From Nitrospirota bacterium (GTDB taxonomy: Bacteria; Nitrospirota; Thermodesulfovibrionia; SZUA-242), in assembly GCA_003235715.1 (NCBI GenBank), contig QJVM01000089.1:1-39749 (forward strand): a stretch of DNA of 39,749 nt, read 5' to 3'. Numbering within the stretch: position 1 is the stretch's first letter; each line of letters opens with the position of its first letter. The translations under genes were made by a program, and so were the position numbers. Positions 7,975 through 16,786 of the stretch are shown here, in pieces. A model generated the notes under the pieces. It ran no database searches. It had not been told where the DNA came from and saw only the letters and a list, made by a program, of their open reading frames with translations.

Positions 7975-10680
7975 TCAGTGCGCCTCGTCCCAGTTGTTGC
8001 CGACAGCCGCATCCACCACAAGAGGCACGGACAGGTCGGCCACGCCCGACATGAGTTCGCGAACCCGATGGACAACGGTTTCGGCAATGGAGGCCTGCAC
8101 CTCGAAGACCAGCTCGTCGTGAACCTGCATGATCATGAGCGCATCCTCACCGCTCTCCTCAATCCACCGATCCACGGCCAGCATGGCCAGCTTGATCAGG
8201 TCCGCGGCCGTGCCCTGCATCGGCGCGTTGATGGCCGCACGCTCGGCGGCCTGTTGTTTCATCCGATTGCTGGAATGAATGTCGGGAATATGAAGCCGTC
8301 GACCGAATAACGTTTCCACGTACCCCTGTTTCCGGGCCCGTTCACGCGTCTGTTCCATGAAGTCGCGTACCCCCGGATAGCGCTCGAAATAGATATCGAT
8401 GTACTTCTGGGCCAGGCCCCGTTCAATCTTCAACTGCTGGGAAAGACCGAAGGCGGACATTCCGTAGATCAGGCCGAAGTTCACGGCCTTGGCATAGCGT
8501 CGAAGTTCTGGGGTCACCTCTTCCTCCTTCAGCCCGTTCAGCTCGGCGGCCGTCGCACGGTGGATGTCCTTGCCCTCCGAAAACGCGCGGAGCAACGTCG
8601 GATCCCCTGAGAAATGGGCCATGATCCGGAGTTCCACCTGCGAATAGTCGGCCGAGATGATCCTTCGATCAGGTCCGGCTATGAAGGCCGCCCGGATCTT
8701 CCGGCCCTCCTCCGTGCGCACGGGGATGTTCTGGAGGTTGGGCTCGCTTGAAGAAAGCCGGCCCGTGGCCGTCACGGCCTGATGATACGAGGTGTGAACC
8801 CGGCCCGTTCTTGGATGGGTCATGGCCGGAAGTTTGTCCGTGTACGTGGACTTGAGCTTGCTGAGTGACCGGTACTGAAGAATGAGTTCCGGAAGCCGGT
8901 ACTGGAGCGCAAGTTCCTGAAGGACCTCCTCTGAGGTGGAAGCCTGACCCTTGGGCGTTTTTTTCGAAACCTGGATCTTGAGATCCTCGTAAAGCACCTC
9001 CTGAATCTGCTTGGGTGAAGCCAGGTTGAACCGCCGGCCGGCTTCCCGCTGGGCTTCCGCCTCGACCTCTTTCATTTCCTGATCAAGCTCGCGGCCGTGA
9101 CGACGGAGCATGTCGGCGTCGATCCGGACCCCGTTGCGTTCCATTCGGGACAGCACCCGGGCAAGGGGGATCTCTATCTCATGAAGGATCTTCCTTGAGG
9201 CCGTTGTCCGTTCCAGTTCAGGGGACAGAGCTTCATGAAGCCGAAGCGTAATATCCGCATCCTCGGCCGCATACGGTCCCGCGGTTTCCACATCCACCTG
9301 TTCAAAGTTCACCCGGTTCTTCCCGGTTCCGGTCACCTCGTCATAGCTGACCGTCCTGTAGTCCAGATACTTGAGGGCGAGACTGTCCATGTCGTGCCGG
9401 GACGCCGTGCTGTTCAACACGTACGATTCAAGCATCGTATCCATGCACGGTTCGGCAATACGAAACCCGTGGTTCTCAAGCACGCCGAGGTCAAACTTGA
9501 GGTTGTGGAAAACCTTGGTCTTTTCAGGAGACTCCAGCAGGGCGCGGAATTTCTCCAGAACTACGGAACAGTCAAGCTGCTCCGGGACCCCCAGATACCG
9601 ATGGGCCAGCGGAATATACGCGCCCTCTCCTGCCTTGTCAGAAAACGATATTCCCACGACCTCCGCCGTCAACGTGTCCAGGCTCGTGGTCTCCGTGTCA
9701 AAGGAAAACACGGCAACCTTGTCGAGCCTCCGGAGCCACTGGTCGAGGGCGTGTTCTTCCAGGATAAGGTCGTATCTCCCCTTTCCGGTGACCCGTGGTC
9801 TTGCCGCGATCTTGTCGTCAGACAACTCTCCAAGCCAGGTCCTGAACTCCAGGCGGGCATACAGATCCTTGAGTCTTTTCACGTCCCGTTCTTTACGTCG
9901 GAGACTTGAAGGCAAACGCCCGAGGCTTACATCACATTTGATGGTCGCCAACTTCCGGCTGAGCGGCAGATTGTCCAGGTGGGTCCTAAGGCTCTCTCCC
10001 ACAGCCCCCTTGATCTCGAACGCGTGGGCTACGATTTCATCCAGGGACCCGTATTGCTGGAGCCACTTCACCGCTGTCTTGGGCCCCACCTTCGGGATGC
10101 CCGGGATGTTGTCCGAGGTGTCGCCGACCAGGGCCAGATAATCCACAATCCTGTCTGGCCCAACGCCGAACTTCTTGAGCACCCCCTCCGGGTCCAGCAC
10201 GGTATCGGTCATGGTATTGACCAGGGTCACCCGCTCGTTGACCAGTTGCGCAAGATCCTTGTCTCCCGTTGAAATCAGGGTGTCCATCCCTTCCTCGCAG
10301 GCCTGCCGGGTCAGTGTACCGATCACATCGTCCGCTTCCACACCCTCCACCACGAGAAGTGGAAGCCCGAGCGCCTCTACGATTTCATGCACCGTCTGGA
10401 CCTGGACGCTCAGGTCCTCGGGTGTGGGAGGGCGGTTCGCCTTGTATGCTTCGTAAAGATCGTCCCGGAAGGTTCGTCCTCTGGCGTCGAAAACCATGGC
10501 AATGTATTCAGGGTCCCATTCGGAGAGGAGTTTGCGAAGCATGTTCGTGATCCCGTAAATAGCCCCGGTAGGTTCCCCCTTGGAATTCGTCAGACTGGGC
10601 ATGGCATGGTACGCCCGGAACAGGTAGGACGACCCGTCGACAAGGATCAATGTTTTATCTTTGCGGGTCGTGCTCATCAT
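7975..10680 (-). CDS. polA: DNA polymerase I with both exonuclease domains
   Basis: This 901-aa full-length Pol I works in Okazaki-fragment processing and repair. The 5'-3' exonuclease (about 1-300) opens with LILVDGSSYLFRAYHAMP and contains STGDKDLAQLV and YLALVGDTSDNIPGIPKVGPKTA. The 3'-5' proofreading domain (about 305-500) keeps its acidic residues (FSFDTETTSLD, NLKFDLGVL, YAAEDADI), so proofreading is predicted active. The polymerase domain has ISADYSQVELRIMAH (motif A), RRYAKAVNFGLIYGMS (motif B) and IMQVHDELVFEV (motif C). The start could be 10680 or 10677, since two Met codons are adjacent. A TATACT about 80 bp upstream on the minus strand is a possible -10 box. Confidence 0.98.
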   Translation of the reverse strand: MMSTTRKDKTLILVDGSSYLFRAYHAMPSLTNSKGEPTGAIYGITNMLRKLLSEWDPEYIAMVFDARGRTFRDDLYEAYKANRPPTPEDLSVQVQTVHEIVEALGLPLLVVEGVEADDVIGTLTRQACEEGMDTLISTGDKDLAQLVNERVTLVNTMTDTVLDPEGVLKKFGVGPDRIVDYLALVGDTSDNIPGIPKVGPKTAVKWLQQYGSLDEIVAHAFEIKGAVGESLRTHLDNLPLSRKLATIKCDVSLGRLPSSLRRKERDVKRLKDLYARLEFRTWLGELSDDKIAARPRVTGKGRYDLILEEHALDQWLRRLDKVAVFSFDTETTSLDTLTAEVVGISFSDKAGEGAYIPLAHRYLGVPEQLDCSVVLEKFRALLESPEKTKVFHNLKFDLGVLENHGFRIAEPCMDTMLESYVLNSTASRHDMDSLALKYLDYRTVSYDEVTGTGKNRVNFEQVDVETAGPYAAEDADITLRLHEALSPELERTTASRKILHEIEIPLARVLSRMERNGVRIDADMLRRHGRELDQEMKEVEAEAQREAGRRFNLASPKQIQEVLYEDLKIQVSKKTPKGQASTSEEVLQELALQYRLPELILQYRSLSKLKSTYTDKLPAMTHPRTGRVHTSYHQAVTATGRLSSSEPNLQNIPVRTEEGRKIRAAFIAGPDRRIISADYSQVELRIMAHFSGDPTLLRAFSEGKDIHRATAAELNGLKEEEVTPELRRYAKAVNFGLIYGMSAFGLSQQLKIERGLAQKYIDIYFERYPGVRDFMEQTRERARKQGYVETLFGRRLHIPDIHSSNRMKQQAAERAAINAPMQGTAADLIKLAMLAVDRWIEESGEDALMIMQVHDELVFEVQASIAETVVHRVRELMSGVADLSVPLVVDAAVGNNWDEAH

Positions 10681-10786
10681 GGAAGAAGGCCGGAACGTTG
10701 AAACTGAAACGCTGGGACACGTGAATGCAAACCGGTGCGAATGAGTATATCATAGAGCCTCAGTCTGACCCGCGATGGAAATGACC

Positions 10787-10803
10787 TTATTTTTCAGAAT
10801 GTT
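10787..10803 (+). repeat. 17-nt exact repeat, copy 2 (upstream of thiD)
   Basis: This is identical to 4782-4798 (TTATTTTTCAGAATGTT). Here it ends 11 nt before the thiD start codon, so it would lie in the 5' leader or promoter of thiD. Function is unknown. Confidence 0.6.
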
Positions 10804-10814
10804 CTCAGGATTTC

Positions 10815-11612
10815 ATGATACCCAACGTGCTGACGATAGCGGGCTCTGATCCCGGTGGTGGGGCCGGTATCCAGGCGGACCTCAAAACCTTCTCGGCTCT
10901 GGGCGTATTCGGCACCACCGTGCTTACGGCCCTGACCGCCCAGAACACCAGGGGGGTGACCGGTATCCATGCTGTCCCCATATCCTTCATCGGACAGCAA
11001 ATCGATACCCTTTTTGAAGACCTTTCCATCGATGCCGTGAAGATCGGGATGGTGGGGACTGTAGAGGTGGCCGTTATCATCGCGGATCGTCTGAAGGCCC
11101 ATCGGGCAAAAAACATCGTGCTGGATCCGGTCATGGTGGCCAAGGGAGGGGCCAGCCTCATCGACGAGCATGCGGTGGAGGCCCTGAAGGAACATCTCAT
11201 CCCCATGGCCCGGATCATTACCCCAAACCTGCCTGAAGGGGCACGACTCGCCGGCAGGCCCACACCGGCATCGGCCGGAGAGATGGAGTCGCTGGTTGTT
11301 CGGCTTCATGGACTGGGGCCCAAGTATGTGCTCCTCAAGGGGGGACACCTTTCCGGGCGTGAAAGTATCGACCTCCTCTTTGACGGGAAACAGGTTCTTG
11401 AGTTCAGGGCTGAGCGGATTGAGACCCGAAACACGCATGGAACCGGGTGTACCCTCTCTTCAGCCCTCGCGGCGTTCCTCGCTCTGGGCAGGACCGTGGA
11501 AGAGGCCGTCCGGGAGGCCAAGGCTTATCTGACAGGGGCCATCCGTGAAAGCCACCGGCTTCACGTGGGCCATGGACACGGTCCGGTGCACCATTTCTAC
11601 CGCCAATGGTAG
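10815..11612 (+). CDS. thiD: Hydroxymethylpyrimidine/phosphomethylpyrimidine kinase
   Basis: This 265-aa ribokinase-fold enzyme carries out two successive phosphorylations of HMP to HMP-PP in thiamine biosynthesis. Diagnostic segments are [19 protein letters not shown] (substrate site), [45 protein letters not shown] and the anion-hole/catalytic loop [15 protein letters not shown]. The C-terminal tail is histidine-rich ([15 protein letters not shown]), which is a little unusual. It overlaps the next gene by seven bases. It is divergent from polA across a 134-bp spacer. No TPP riboswitch is visible in that spacer. Confidence 0.95.
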   Translation: MIPNVLTIAGSDPGGGAGIQADLKTFSALGVFGTTVLTALTAQNTRGVTGIHAVPISFIGQQIDTLFEDLSIDAVKIGMVGTVEVAVIIADRLKAHRAKNIVLDPVMVAKGGASLIDEHAVEALKEHLIPMARIITPNLPEGARLAGRPTPASAGEMESLVVRLHGLGPKYVLLKGGHLSGRESIDLLFDGKQVLEFRAERIETRNTHGTGCTLSSALAAFLALGRTVEEAVREAKAYLTGAIRESHRLHVGHGHGPVHHFYRQW

Positions 11613-12019
11613 ACGTGTCATCAGAAGCTGAAACCCCGGCGGGCGGAGTTGAGAGGTTTATTCGCAGGGAACTGGGCTGCCAGTGTCCAGAGGAACTTTT
11701 CCGGCACATCTCGCGAAGCGACGGCGTGAGTCTTCCGGGCGCATACCGGGTCCATCATCGCCTGGACATCGGCCACCGCCTGTTGGTTTATATCTTTCGT
11801 GAGCCGCCCGTGACGGTTCTGGATGAGCTGCTCCGAACTGCGTGTTCGTTCGGCATCAAAGAGCGGAACGAAAAGGGCTTCAACCGCCTCCGCATTGTTC
11901 TGGCCACGTCCGATCCGGCCGGACTGGAAGCGCTCGCCCGGGCCCTGTTTGAGCAAATCAGTCCCGAAGACGGAAGGGTTCATCTCCACGTGGTCGAGCA
12001 GAACGCGCTTCCTTTCTGA
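11606..12019 (+). CDS. Uncharacterised protein coupled to thiD (137 aa)
   Basis: I do not recognise the family. The protein is soluble, with no signal peptide or membrane segment. It has a Cys pair in ELGCQCPEELFRHI near residue 25, a beta-rich middle (YRVHHRLDIGHRLLVYIF) and a helical segment (VLDELLRTACSFGIKERNEKGFNRLRIVL) before a C-terminal alpha/beta part. The GCQCPEELF element with its adjacent hydrophobic strands looks conserved rather than random. The start codon overlaps the thiD stop, so it is probably translated with thiD. A thiamine-related role is possible but unproven. Confidence 0.75.
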   Translation: MVDVSSEAETPAGGVERFIRRELGCQCPEELFRHISRSDGVSLPGAYRVHHRLDIGHRLLVYIFREPPVTVLDELLRTACSFGIKERNEKGFNRLRIVLATSDPAGLEALARALFEQISPEDGRVHLHVVEQNALPF

Positions 12020-12039
12020 AGTCCCGGAGCCCGAGCCTC

Positions 12040-12068
12040 TTTCACCGTGACAGGAATGTTGATACAAT
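12040..12068 (+). promoter_or_regulatory. Candidate sigma-70 promoter for the 12097 gene
   Basis: TTTCAC (12040-12045), 17 bp, then TACAAT (12063-12068), a 5/6 -10 box. The start of transcription would be about 20 nt before the ATG at 12097. Confidence 0.4.
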
Positions 12069-12096
12069 CACGACAGGTAAAGGCAAGAGGTTCCGG

Positions 12097-12339
12097 ATGA
12101 CCTATGGTGACGTGATGGCGAAGGTGGTCATGCAACTGACACGCATGTCGGTAGAAGAAGTGGGGTTTATCATGGAACAGTTCCAGGTAACCCACCCCGA
12201 TGCCAACCGCTTCGACGAGGAACTTTCTGAGGAAGAGGCCGCCGTCCTCGAAAGGAACCTCATAGCCCAGGCACCGGCCATTCTGAACTGGCTGGCCGGG
12301 GTCGTGAAGGAAGAACACCAGCAGTTCGGTAACGCCTGA
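12097..12339 (+). CDS. Small uncharacterised protein (80 aa)
   Basis: This is a hypothetical acidic, helical protein. It begins MTYGDVMAKVVMQLTRMSVE and has an E/D-rich centre (RFDEELSEEEAAVLERN). It ends with a hydrophobic helix (APAILNWLAGVVKEEHQQF). It has no signal peptide and no cysteines. It has its own candidate promoter and sits between the thiD unit and a DoxX gene. I recognise no family. Confidence 0.65.
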   Translation: MTYGDVMAKVVMQLTRMSVEEVGFIMEQFQVTHPDANRFDEELSEEEAAVLERNLIAQAPAILNWLAGVVKEEHQQFGNA

Positions 12340-12405
12340 CCCGAAGTCGGTCCTCCATCCCGAGGCCGATTGATATCCCTGGAACATGGAGGTTCGTGAA
12401 GCTCT

Positions 12406-12801
12406 ATGGCGAGCGACAGCATGCGTGACCTGGGTCTGCTCTTCCTGCGGCTGGGAATGGGGATCATGTACCTCTACCACGGTATTCCGAAACTGATGGG
12501 TGGAACGGCCTTGTGGAGGAAGCTTGGGGCTGCCGTGAATTATGTTGGTATCGATTTCGCGCCCCTCACCTTCGGGCTTGCTGCGGCCCTTTCTGAAACG
12601 CTGGGGGCGCTCCTGCTCATGCTGGGCCTTTTCTTTCGTCCCGCTCTCCTGTTCCTCATCATCACCATGGGGGTGGCCGCCTCCATGCACCTGGGCAGGG
12701 GAGATGGATTCCAGGTTGCGTCGCACGCCATCGAAAACGCCATTGTTTTCGTCAGCCTCCTTCTCATCGGCCCGGGACGTTACCGGGTCTGGGGGAAGTA
12801 G
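12406..12801 (+). CDS. DoxX-family membrane protein
   Basis: This 131-aa protein has four predicted membrane helices: LGLLFLRLGMGIMYLYHG, FAPLTFGLAAALSETLG, LLLMLGLFFRPALLFLIIT and NAIVFVSLLLIG. The DoxX signature is the N-terminal LxRLxxGxxxLYHGxPKL and the central E-x-x-G-A (SETLGALLL). Family members are small inner-membrane proteins, some tied to quinone-linked redox or oxidative-stress complexes. The specific role here is unknown. GGTTCGTGAAG precedes the ATG, only a weak ribosome site. Confidence 0.9.
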   Translation: MASDSMRDLGLLFLRLGMGIMYLYHGIPKLMGGTALWRKLGAAVNYVGIDFAPLTFGLAAALSETLGALLLMLGLFFRPALLFLIITMGVAASMHLGRGDGFQVASHAIENAIVFVSLLLIGPGRYRVWGK

Positions 12802-12815
12802 ATCATCGAAGCGCC

Positions 12816-13550
12816 TTGCCGGAGCACCCTTCGCCGCCCTTGAGCCGCCCGGACAACAAACCTCGAACCGGGACTTCTGTCAGGACAAGAGCGCCCTCCA
12901 ACGGCCGTACCTTCACCCGTGCGGAAAGGGCCTTCATAGAGCAGCATCGCACCCCTGGACAGGTTCAAAAATACCTGAACCGCCTTCCCTATAACGGCGA
13001 AGCCCAGGGTGAGACCTTGCGAAGTTTCCGTTCGGTTCTGAGGCTGGGAACGGCCCACTGCCTGGAGGCGGCCCTGACTGCGGCGGTGATCCTGGAGCAG
13101 CATGGCTATCCGCCCCTCCTTCTCGACCTCGCCAGTGCGGACAAACTGGACCATGTCCTCTTCCTGTACCAGAGAAACGGTCTCTGGGGTACCGTCGCGC
13201 GGTCCAGGGACCCGGGCCTCCACGGACGGAAACCCGTGTTTCCGAGCGTGCGAAAAGTGGTGGAAAGCTACGCCGAACCTTATGTGGATTACACGGGCCG
13301 GATCGTCGGTTATGCCGTGGCCAATCTGGAGGATCTCGGTTCGTACGACTGGAGGCTTTCTGACCTCAATCTGTGGAAAGTGGAATACTACCTGAACGCG
13401 ATTCCTCACCACCGGTTTCATACGGCGGAGACCATCTACAGGCGCTGGTTGAACCGATACCTCGCATACAGGAAACGGTACCCGGCCCGCAAGCCGCTTT
13501 TTTACCCCAATCGGGATACCTGGATGCCGGGGTATTCCAGAAATCCTTAG
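12816..13550 (+). CDS. Transglutaminase-like superfamily protein
   Basis: This 244-aa soluble protein uses a TTG start at 12816, with an alternative TTG at 12840. No in-frame ATG precedes the conserved part. The core resembles the papain-like transglutaminase fold: RLGTAHCLEAALTAA places a candidate nucleophile at Cys82, LDHVLFLYQRNGLWGTVARS gives a candidate His113, and the third residue may be Ser130 or Asp132. The C-terminal half is rich in tyrosine, tryptophan and arginine and may bind a partner or polymer. It converges on and overlaps the PepSY gene by four bases. Substrate is unknown, and the start is uncertain. Confidence 0.75.
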   Translation: MPEHPSPPLSRPDNKPRTGTSVRTRAPSNGRTFTRAERAFIEQHRTPGQVQKYLNRLPYNGEAQGETLRSFRSVLRLGTAHCLEAALTAAVILEQHGYPPLLLDLASADKLDHVLFLYQRNGLWGTVARSRDPGLHGRKPVFPSVRKVVESYAEPYVDYTGRIVGYAVANLEDLGSYDWRLSDLNLWKVEYYLNAIPHHRFHTAETIYRRWLNRYLAYRKRYPARKPLFYPNRDTWMPGYSRNP

Positions 13551-14110
13551 AGGTAAAGAAAGAGAAACAGAAGGGGGATGGCGATTCCTGCGCCCGTAAG
13601 CCAGGCGCCACGGCCGGTGATCCCTTTACGTCCCTTGAGGACAAAGAGACCGGTTAAAGCCAGAACGGCCAGTGAAACCGCGTAAGCATCCGCCATCCAG
13701 GTCCAGATCTTCTTCGGGTGATTCAGATGGAGAAAATTCATGGGGTAAAGAACCGGCCTGGGCCTGGGCCGCTCCTGCCGTACAGCGCCCGTTCGGAGAT
13801 TGATGGAGGTGGCGCTCCCCTCCGCGAAGAAGATATCGACTTCATCCCGGCTTTTCTGGAAGAAACTCCGATGGACCCGCGTTTCCCCCAGACGGGCCAG
13901 AATTTGGATAATATCCTGATCCGTGAGGTCTTCCTTCGAGGGGAGAGGGGGAATCCGGGTGCTTTCCCTTTCGAAGGTGTAGTTGGGATTCCAGGAGTGA
14001 ATGTGGTTTACCGCCACGCCTGAAATGGCGTAGATCAGGGTGAGACCGGTACAGAGATAACCCAGATCCCGGTGAATCACCGCGTTCCATTTGCGCCAGT
14101 TAAGGGGCAT
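13547..14110 (-). CDS. PepSY-associated transmembrane protein
   Basis: This 187-aa protein begins with WRKWNAVIHRDLGYLCTGLTLIYAISGVAVNH, the first helix of the PepSY-TM family, where helical His residues may bind haem. A periplasmic PepSY-like region follows (about 45-120). Then come HLNHPKKIWTWMADAYAVSLAVLALTGLF and a last hydrophobic helix (GIAIPLLFLFLYL). Members are inner-membrane proteins linked to iron or haem reduction and peptidase inhibition. It lies 65 bp downstream of the DUF4920 gene on the same strand, so the two are probably cotranscribed. Confidence 0.88.
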   Translation of the reverse strand: MPLNWRKWNAVIHRDLGYLCTGLTLIYAISGVAVNHIHSWNPNYTFERESTRIPPLPSKEDLTDQDIIQILARLGETRVHRSFFQKSRDEVDIFFAEGSATSINLRTGAVRQERPRPRPVLYPMNFLHLNHPKKIWTWMADAYAVSLAVLALTGLFVLKGRKGITGRGAWLTGAGIAIPLLFLFLYL

Positions 14111-14175
14111 GAAGCAGCCTCATCTCTGTCCCCGAAGCCTCAAAACCGGGGCTCGGGAATGGCTGAGAACAGGGG

Positions 14176-14652
14176 TCAATCCGTGATCACCGCGCCGAGA
14201 CCGCGGATGCGGTAAAGGGTCTGGGCTCCGGTAACGACCGAAGGGTCGAACAACTCCCCTCTTTCCTCGGCCTTATGCCGGTGATACGAGATGGCCTGTT
14301 CGTACGTCATGGCCATCTCCTCCACCACTCCTTCGACGAGAGCCTTCTGGCCCCTTGCAGAAAGCGGGAAGATAATTTCACCGTCAACCACCTTGATCTG
14401 GATCTTTTCGTATTTGCGGTCGCTGGCAATATCCATCCAGCAGCCCCGTTTGGCACAGACCTCCACGACCGTCCCCTCTACCAGAACCCTCCTACCAACA
14501 TAGCGGTCCGGATGGTCGGCAATATCGGAAACCTTTGTGACTTCCTTACGGGTGAGTTCCGCCCCGTATTTCAGGGTGGCCGCGTGGGCCCTGACAGCAA
14601 GGGCCACCAGCAAGGCCATCACAAACAGAACACGCACATATCCAGATTTCAT
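14176..14652 (-). CDS. DUF4920 domain periplasmic protein
   Basis: This 158-aa protein has an N-terminal signal peptide (RVLFVMALLVALAVRAHA, cleavage near AHA-AT). The mature part has the DUF4920 hallmarks: LKYGAEL, DRYVGRRVLVEGTVVEVCAKRGCWMDI and IIFPLSARGQKALVEG. The Cys-x4-Gly-Cys-Trp motif may bind a metal or form a disulfide. GGAGGAGCC lies a few bases before the ATG. It is the first gene of a two-gene minus-strand unit with the PepSY-TM protein, which suggests a shared envelope redox or metal function (inference). Confidence 0.88.
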   Translation of the reverse strand: MKSGYVRVLFVMALLVALAVRAHAATLKYGAELTRKEVTKVSDIADHPDRYVGRRVLVEGTVVEVCAKRGCWMDIASDRKYEKIQIKVVDGEIIFPLSARGQKALVEGVVEEMAMTYEQAISYHRHKAEERGELFDPSVVTGAQTLYRIRGLGAVITD

Positions 14653-15398
14653 AAGGCTCCTCCGGCAGGTTTCCCCTGCCTGATGGTTAAAGTTTTAATT
14701 ACCAGGTCGATATTATTCACCGGGGTCATTTCAAGTCAAGCAGGGTATCAAAGGTCTCGTACCGGTGTCGGCCTCGCTCTGGGCAAAGAACGTGTCTCAT
14801 GGCCGGCGTTCCGTCCGCGCACAAGTCTGGCCCGCAGCAGGAGCATGCACGGGTATCCCCCTTTCGACAGACTCTCCGAAACCGGCCGAATTATATTTCG
14901 AGGCAGAAACGGCTCATTGGGTGGGGGCCCGCTGTTGCAACCACCCTCTGCCCTTTGCCGCCGACGGTCTCCTGGTGCCCCCCCTTTCCTCGTGCGTTCG
15001 TCCGGGTTCTGACCGGGACGCTTCCAGGGGCCGTCGTCGGCTGGCTGAACCCGGTGGTCATCGTGAGCCGGCTCGCATCGACCGCCGTATCCAGCGAGCG
15101 GAACGCAAAGGTCTCGCCATCATGGAGAGCGGGGCCGGTCCGGAAACTTCTGGGGAGCATCTTCGCTGGCCAAAGGGATACGGGGTTTACGATCCTCCAG
15201 GCTTCGCCAATCTTCCTCCGTTCCCGGGCGCGCCCTTCTGGCGAGGCGCCACGCGGGTCCCGGACCGACTTCTTGCACCGTGGATATCGTGATAAACTCC
15301 CGGACATAGACCGACAGGAGTCTTTTCGGCCTTCGCCGCCATCGGGGCAGGCAACGGATTTCAGCTCCTTTCGTAAACCCTGCACGGAAAGGATTCTT
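14653..15398. other. 746-bp intergenic stretch without a convincing gene
   Basis: It contains the minus-strand promoter and leader for the DUF4920 gene near 14660-14740. After that, several overlapping frames stay open on both strands (for example 14765-15292 plus, 14891-15385 minus), as expected in GC-rich DNA. None has recognisable motifs, good initiation context or protein-like composition. A decayed gene cannot be excluded. Confidence 0.5.
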
Positions 15399-16097
15399 GT
15401 GAAACCATCAAAACCCGATGCCCCACATCATTCATTCTCACGGGCCTCTTTCGCCGGCTGCCTCGGGCTCGCAGGAATACTCCTGACCCTCACGGTTGCC
15501 TGCGCCCCTCCCCCGGTCTACGACGTGCGTTTGCACCTGCCCCTGGTTCCTGCAGACCTTCCGGATTCGGCTCCGGTTGTCGGCGTTGTACCTTTCGAAG
15601 ATGCCCGAAGCAGCGACCTGAAGGATGAGGAAGAGTACGGGGGACGTCGGATCGGAGAACGGAAGGACCTGGACGGAAACCGGCAGGATATTGTGCTCGG
15701 GGAAGAATCGGTTTCCGGAGCCGTAACCACCCTCTTTCAAAGCATCCTCAGAAAGAACGACTTCGTCGTGTCCGATGTTCCGGCGTGGCGCCCGGCCCAG
15801 GATGGTTCGCCTTCTGTCCCGCGCGGTGTGGATGCAGTCATTTCTGTTCGCATCGAGGACTTTTCGATCATGGTTCATTCCGGGAGACTGAGCACCGAAA
15901 TTACTTACGGACTCCGGTTTACCGCTGAGATTGGAATCAAGGGGAAGGAACAGGTGACCATCCACACCGTCAAGGTGGAACCGAAACTGACCCGCCCGGG
16001 CTTCAGCCAGGCCACGGTGGAACGAAACCTGAACAAGTATCTCACCGAGGCCCTTGAGCGATTGGCCGAGGATATCCTGTCCCTTAAGAAAAGCTGA
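15399..16097 (+). CDS. Outer-membrane-type lipoprotein, uncharacterised (232 aa)
   Basis: The frame is open from 14799, but a GTG at 15399 preceded by GGAAAGGA gives a sensible lipoprotein. It has a basic N-terminus, a hydrophobic stretch (LGLAGILLTLTVAC) and a candidate lipidated Cys35. The mature protein has PVVGVVPFEDARSSD, a beta-strand plus D-R pattern seen in YajG-like and related lipoproteins. It also has VSGAVTTLFQSILRKNDFVV, ISVRIEDFSIMVHSG and a C-terminal helical repeat of Leu/Glu (YLTEALERLAEDIL). This could be an envelope-assembly or transport lipoprotein. The YajG resemblance is weak. Confidence 0.7.
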   Translation: MKPSKPDAPHHSFSRASFAGCLGLAGILLTLTVACAPPPVYDVRLHLPLVPADLPDSAPVVGVVPFEDARSSDLKDEEEYGGRRIGERKDLDGNRQDIVLGEESVSGAVTTLFQSILRKNDFVVSDVPAWRPAQDGSPSVPRGVDAVISVRIEDFSIMVHSGRLSTEITYGLRFTAEIGIKGKEQVTIHTVKVEPKLTRPGFSQATVERNLNKYLTEALERLAEDILSLKKS

Positions 16098-16393
16098 AGT
16101 CTTCACCCTGGGCAAACATTCGACCCCGCCTTCAAGGGAAAACCGGAAGAGACGCGCCCCGGCCGTTAGAAGCCATATGCGTCACTTGAGCCCATACCCG
16201 GAAAACCGTGGGAAAGGGCGCCCCGGTTGGGGTATCCGGCAAGCCGTGCGGAAGGCAACGCTCATGAATTATGTTCCCCTCTCGGCCGATACTCTGGAAT
16301 GGGCGAACCTGCCCCGTCGTCCCTCTTTTCCGGGCCAAGGACGACTCGTGCATGCCTGGAAGCCTGCAGGGAATCCTGAGAAACAGCGGAACG
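16098..16393. other. Short gene-free stretch upstream of the 16394 cluster
   Basis: About 300 bp between the lipoprotein and the next supported start. I see no promoter with good matches to consensus, no terminator hairpin with a T tract and no credible small ORF. The ORF of the next gene stays open back to 16271, so the true start could lie in this stretch (for example the ATG at 16355). Confidence 0.4.
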
Positions 16394-16786
16394 ATGATGG
16401 ACCTGACCGTGGTAAAAGAGAACGAACAACCTATATATGAATCATGCCCCTGGAGTAGAAGTCGGGGACAGAAATACCGGGTCTACAGGAATAGGATGCG
16501 ACTCCGGCCGCATGCCCTCTTCACGATGTTTGGGATTCCCGTCCGCCGAATCCGTAGCGTTCGGGTGGGACCCCTCGGCTTCCTCAGGACCCTATCCGGG
16601 GTTCTTCATGGCGTTCAGCCCACGTTTTCCATGCTCTCTGTAGCTATAATGGATAAGACTTTCAGCCGACGCCACGTACTGATTCAAAGGAACCGAGGGC
16701 TCGTAAGCTGTTTCCGGTTTACGCCGGATGACCCCAAGGGATTCGCAGCAGCCTGCGAGCGGGACGGGGTCCCGGTGAAGGCATGA
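16394..16786 (+). CDS. Uncharacterised protein, possible bacterial PH-like domain (130 aa)
   Basis: The protein-like part begins MMDLTVVKENEQPIYESCPW and continues through YRVYRNRMRLRPHALFTMFG, then RIRSVRVG and ending with RHVLIQRNRGLVSCFRFTPD. The alternating beta pattern, with a final helix (PKGFAAACERDG), looks like the bacterial pleckstrin-homology-like domains that convert field or membrane cues. This is structural guesswork, not motif-level proof. Two adjacent ATG codons (16394, 16397) are possible starts with a weak GGAACG upstream. It overlaps the next gene by four bases (ATGA), so it heads a small operon. Confidence 0.55.
   Translation: MMDLTVVKENEQPIYESCPWSRSRGQKYRVYRNRMRLRPHALFTMFGIPVRRIRSVRVGPLGFLRTLSGVLHGVQPTFSMLSVAIMDKTFSRRHVLIQRNRGLVSCFRFTPDDPKGFAAACERDGVPVKA

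Noticed and set aside
10681-10814. TPP riboswitch ahead of thiD
   Set aside because: The spacer is short and lacks the conserved thi-box CTGAGA and flanking stems.
14799-15398. N-terminal 200-aa extension of the lipoprotein gene
   Set aside because: It has no protein-like pattern. A signal sequence with a Cys near its end starts at 15399 with its own ribosome site.
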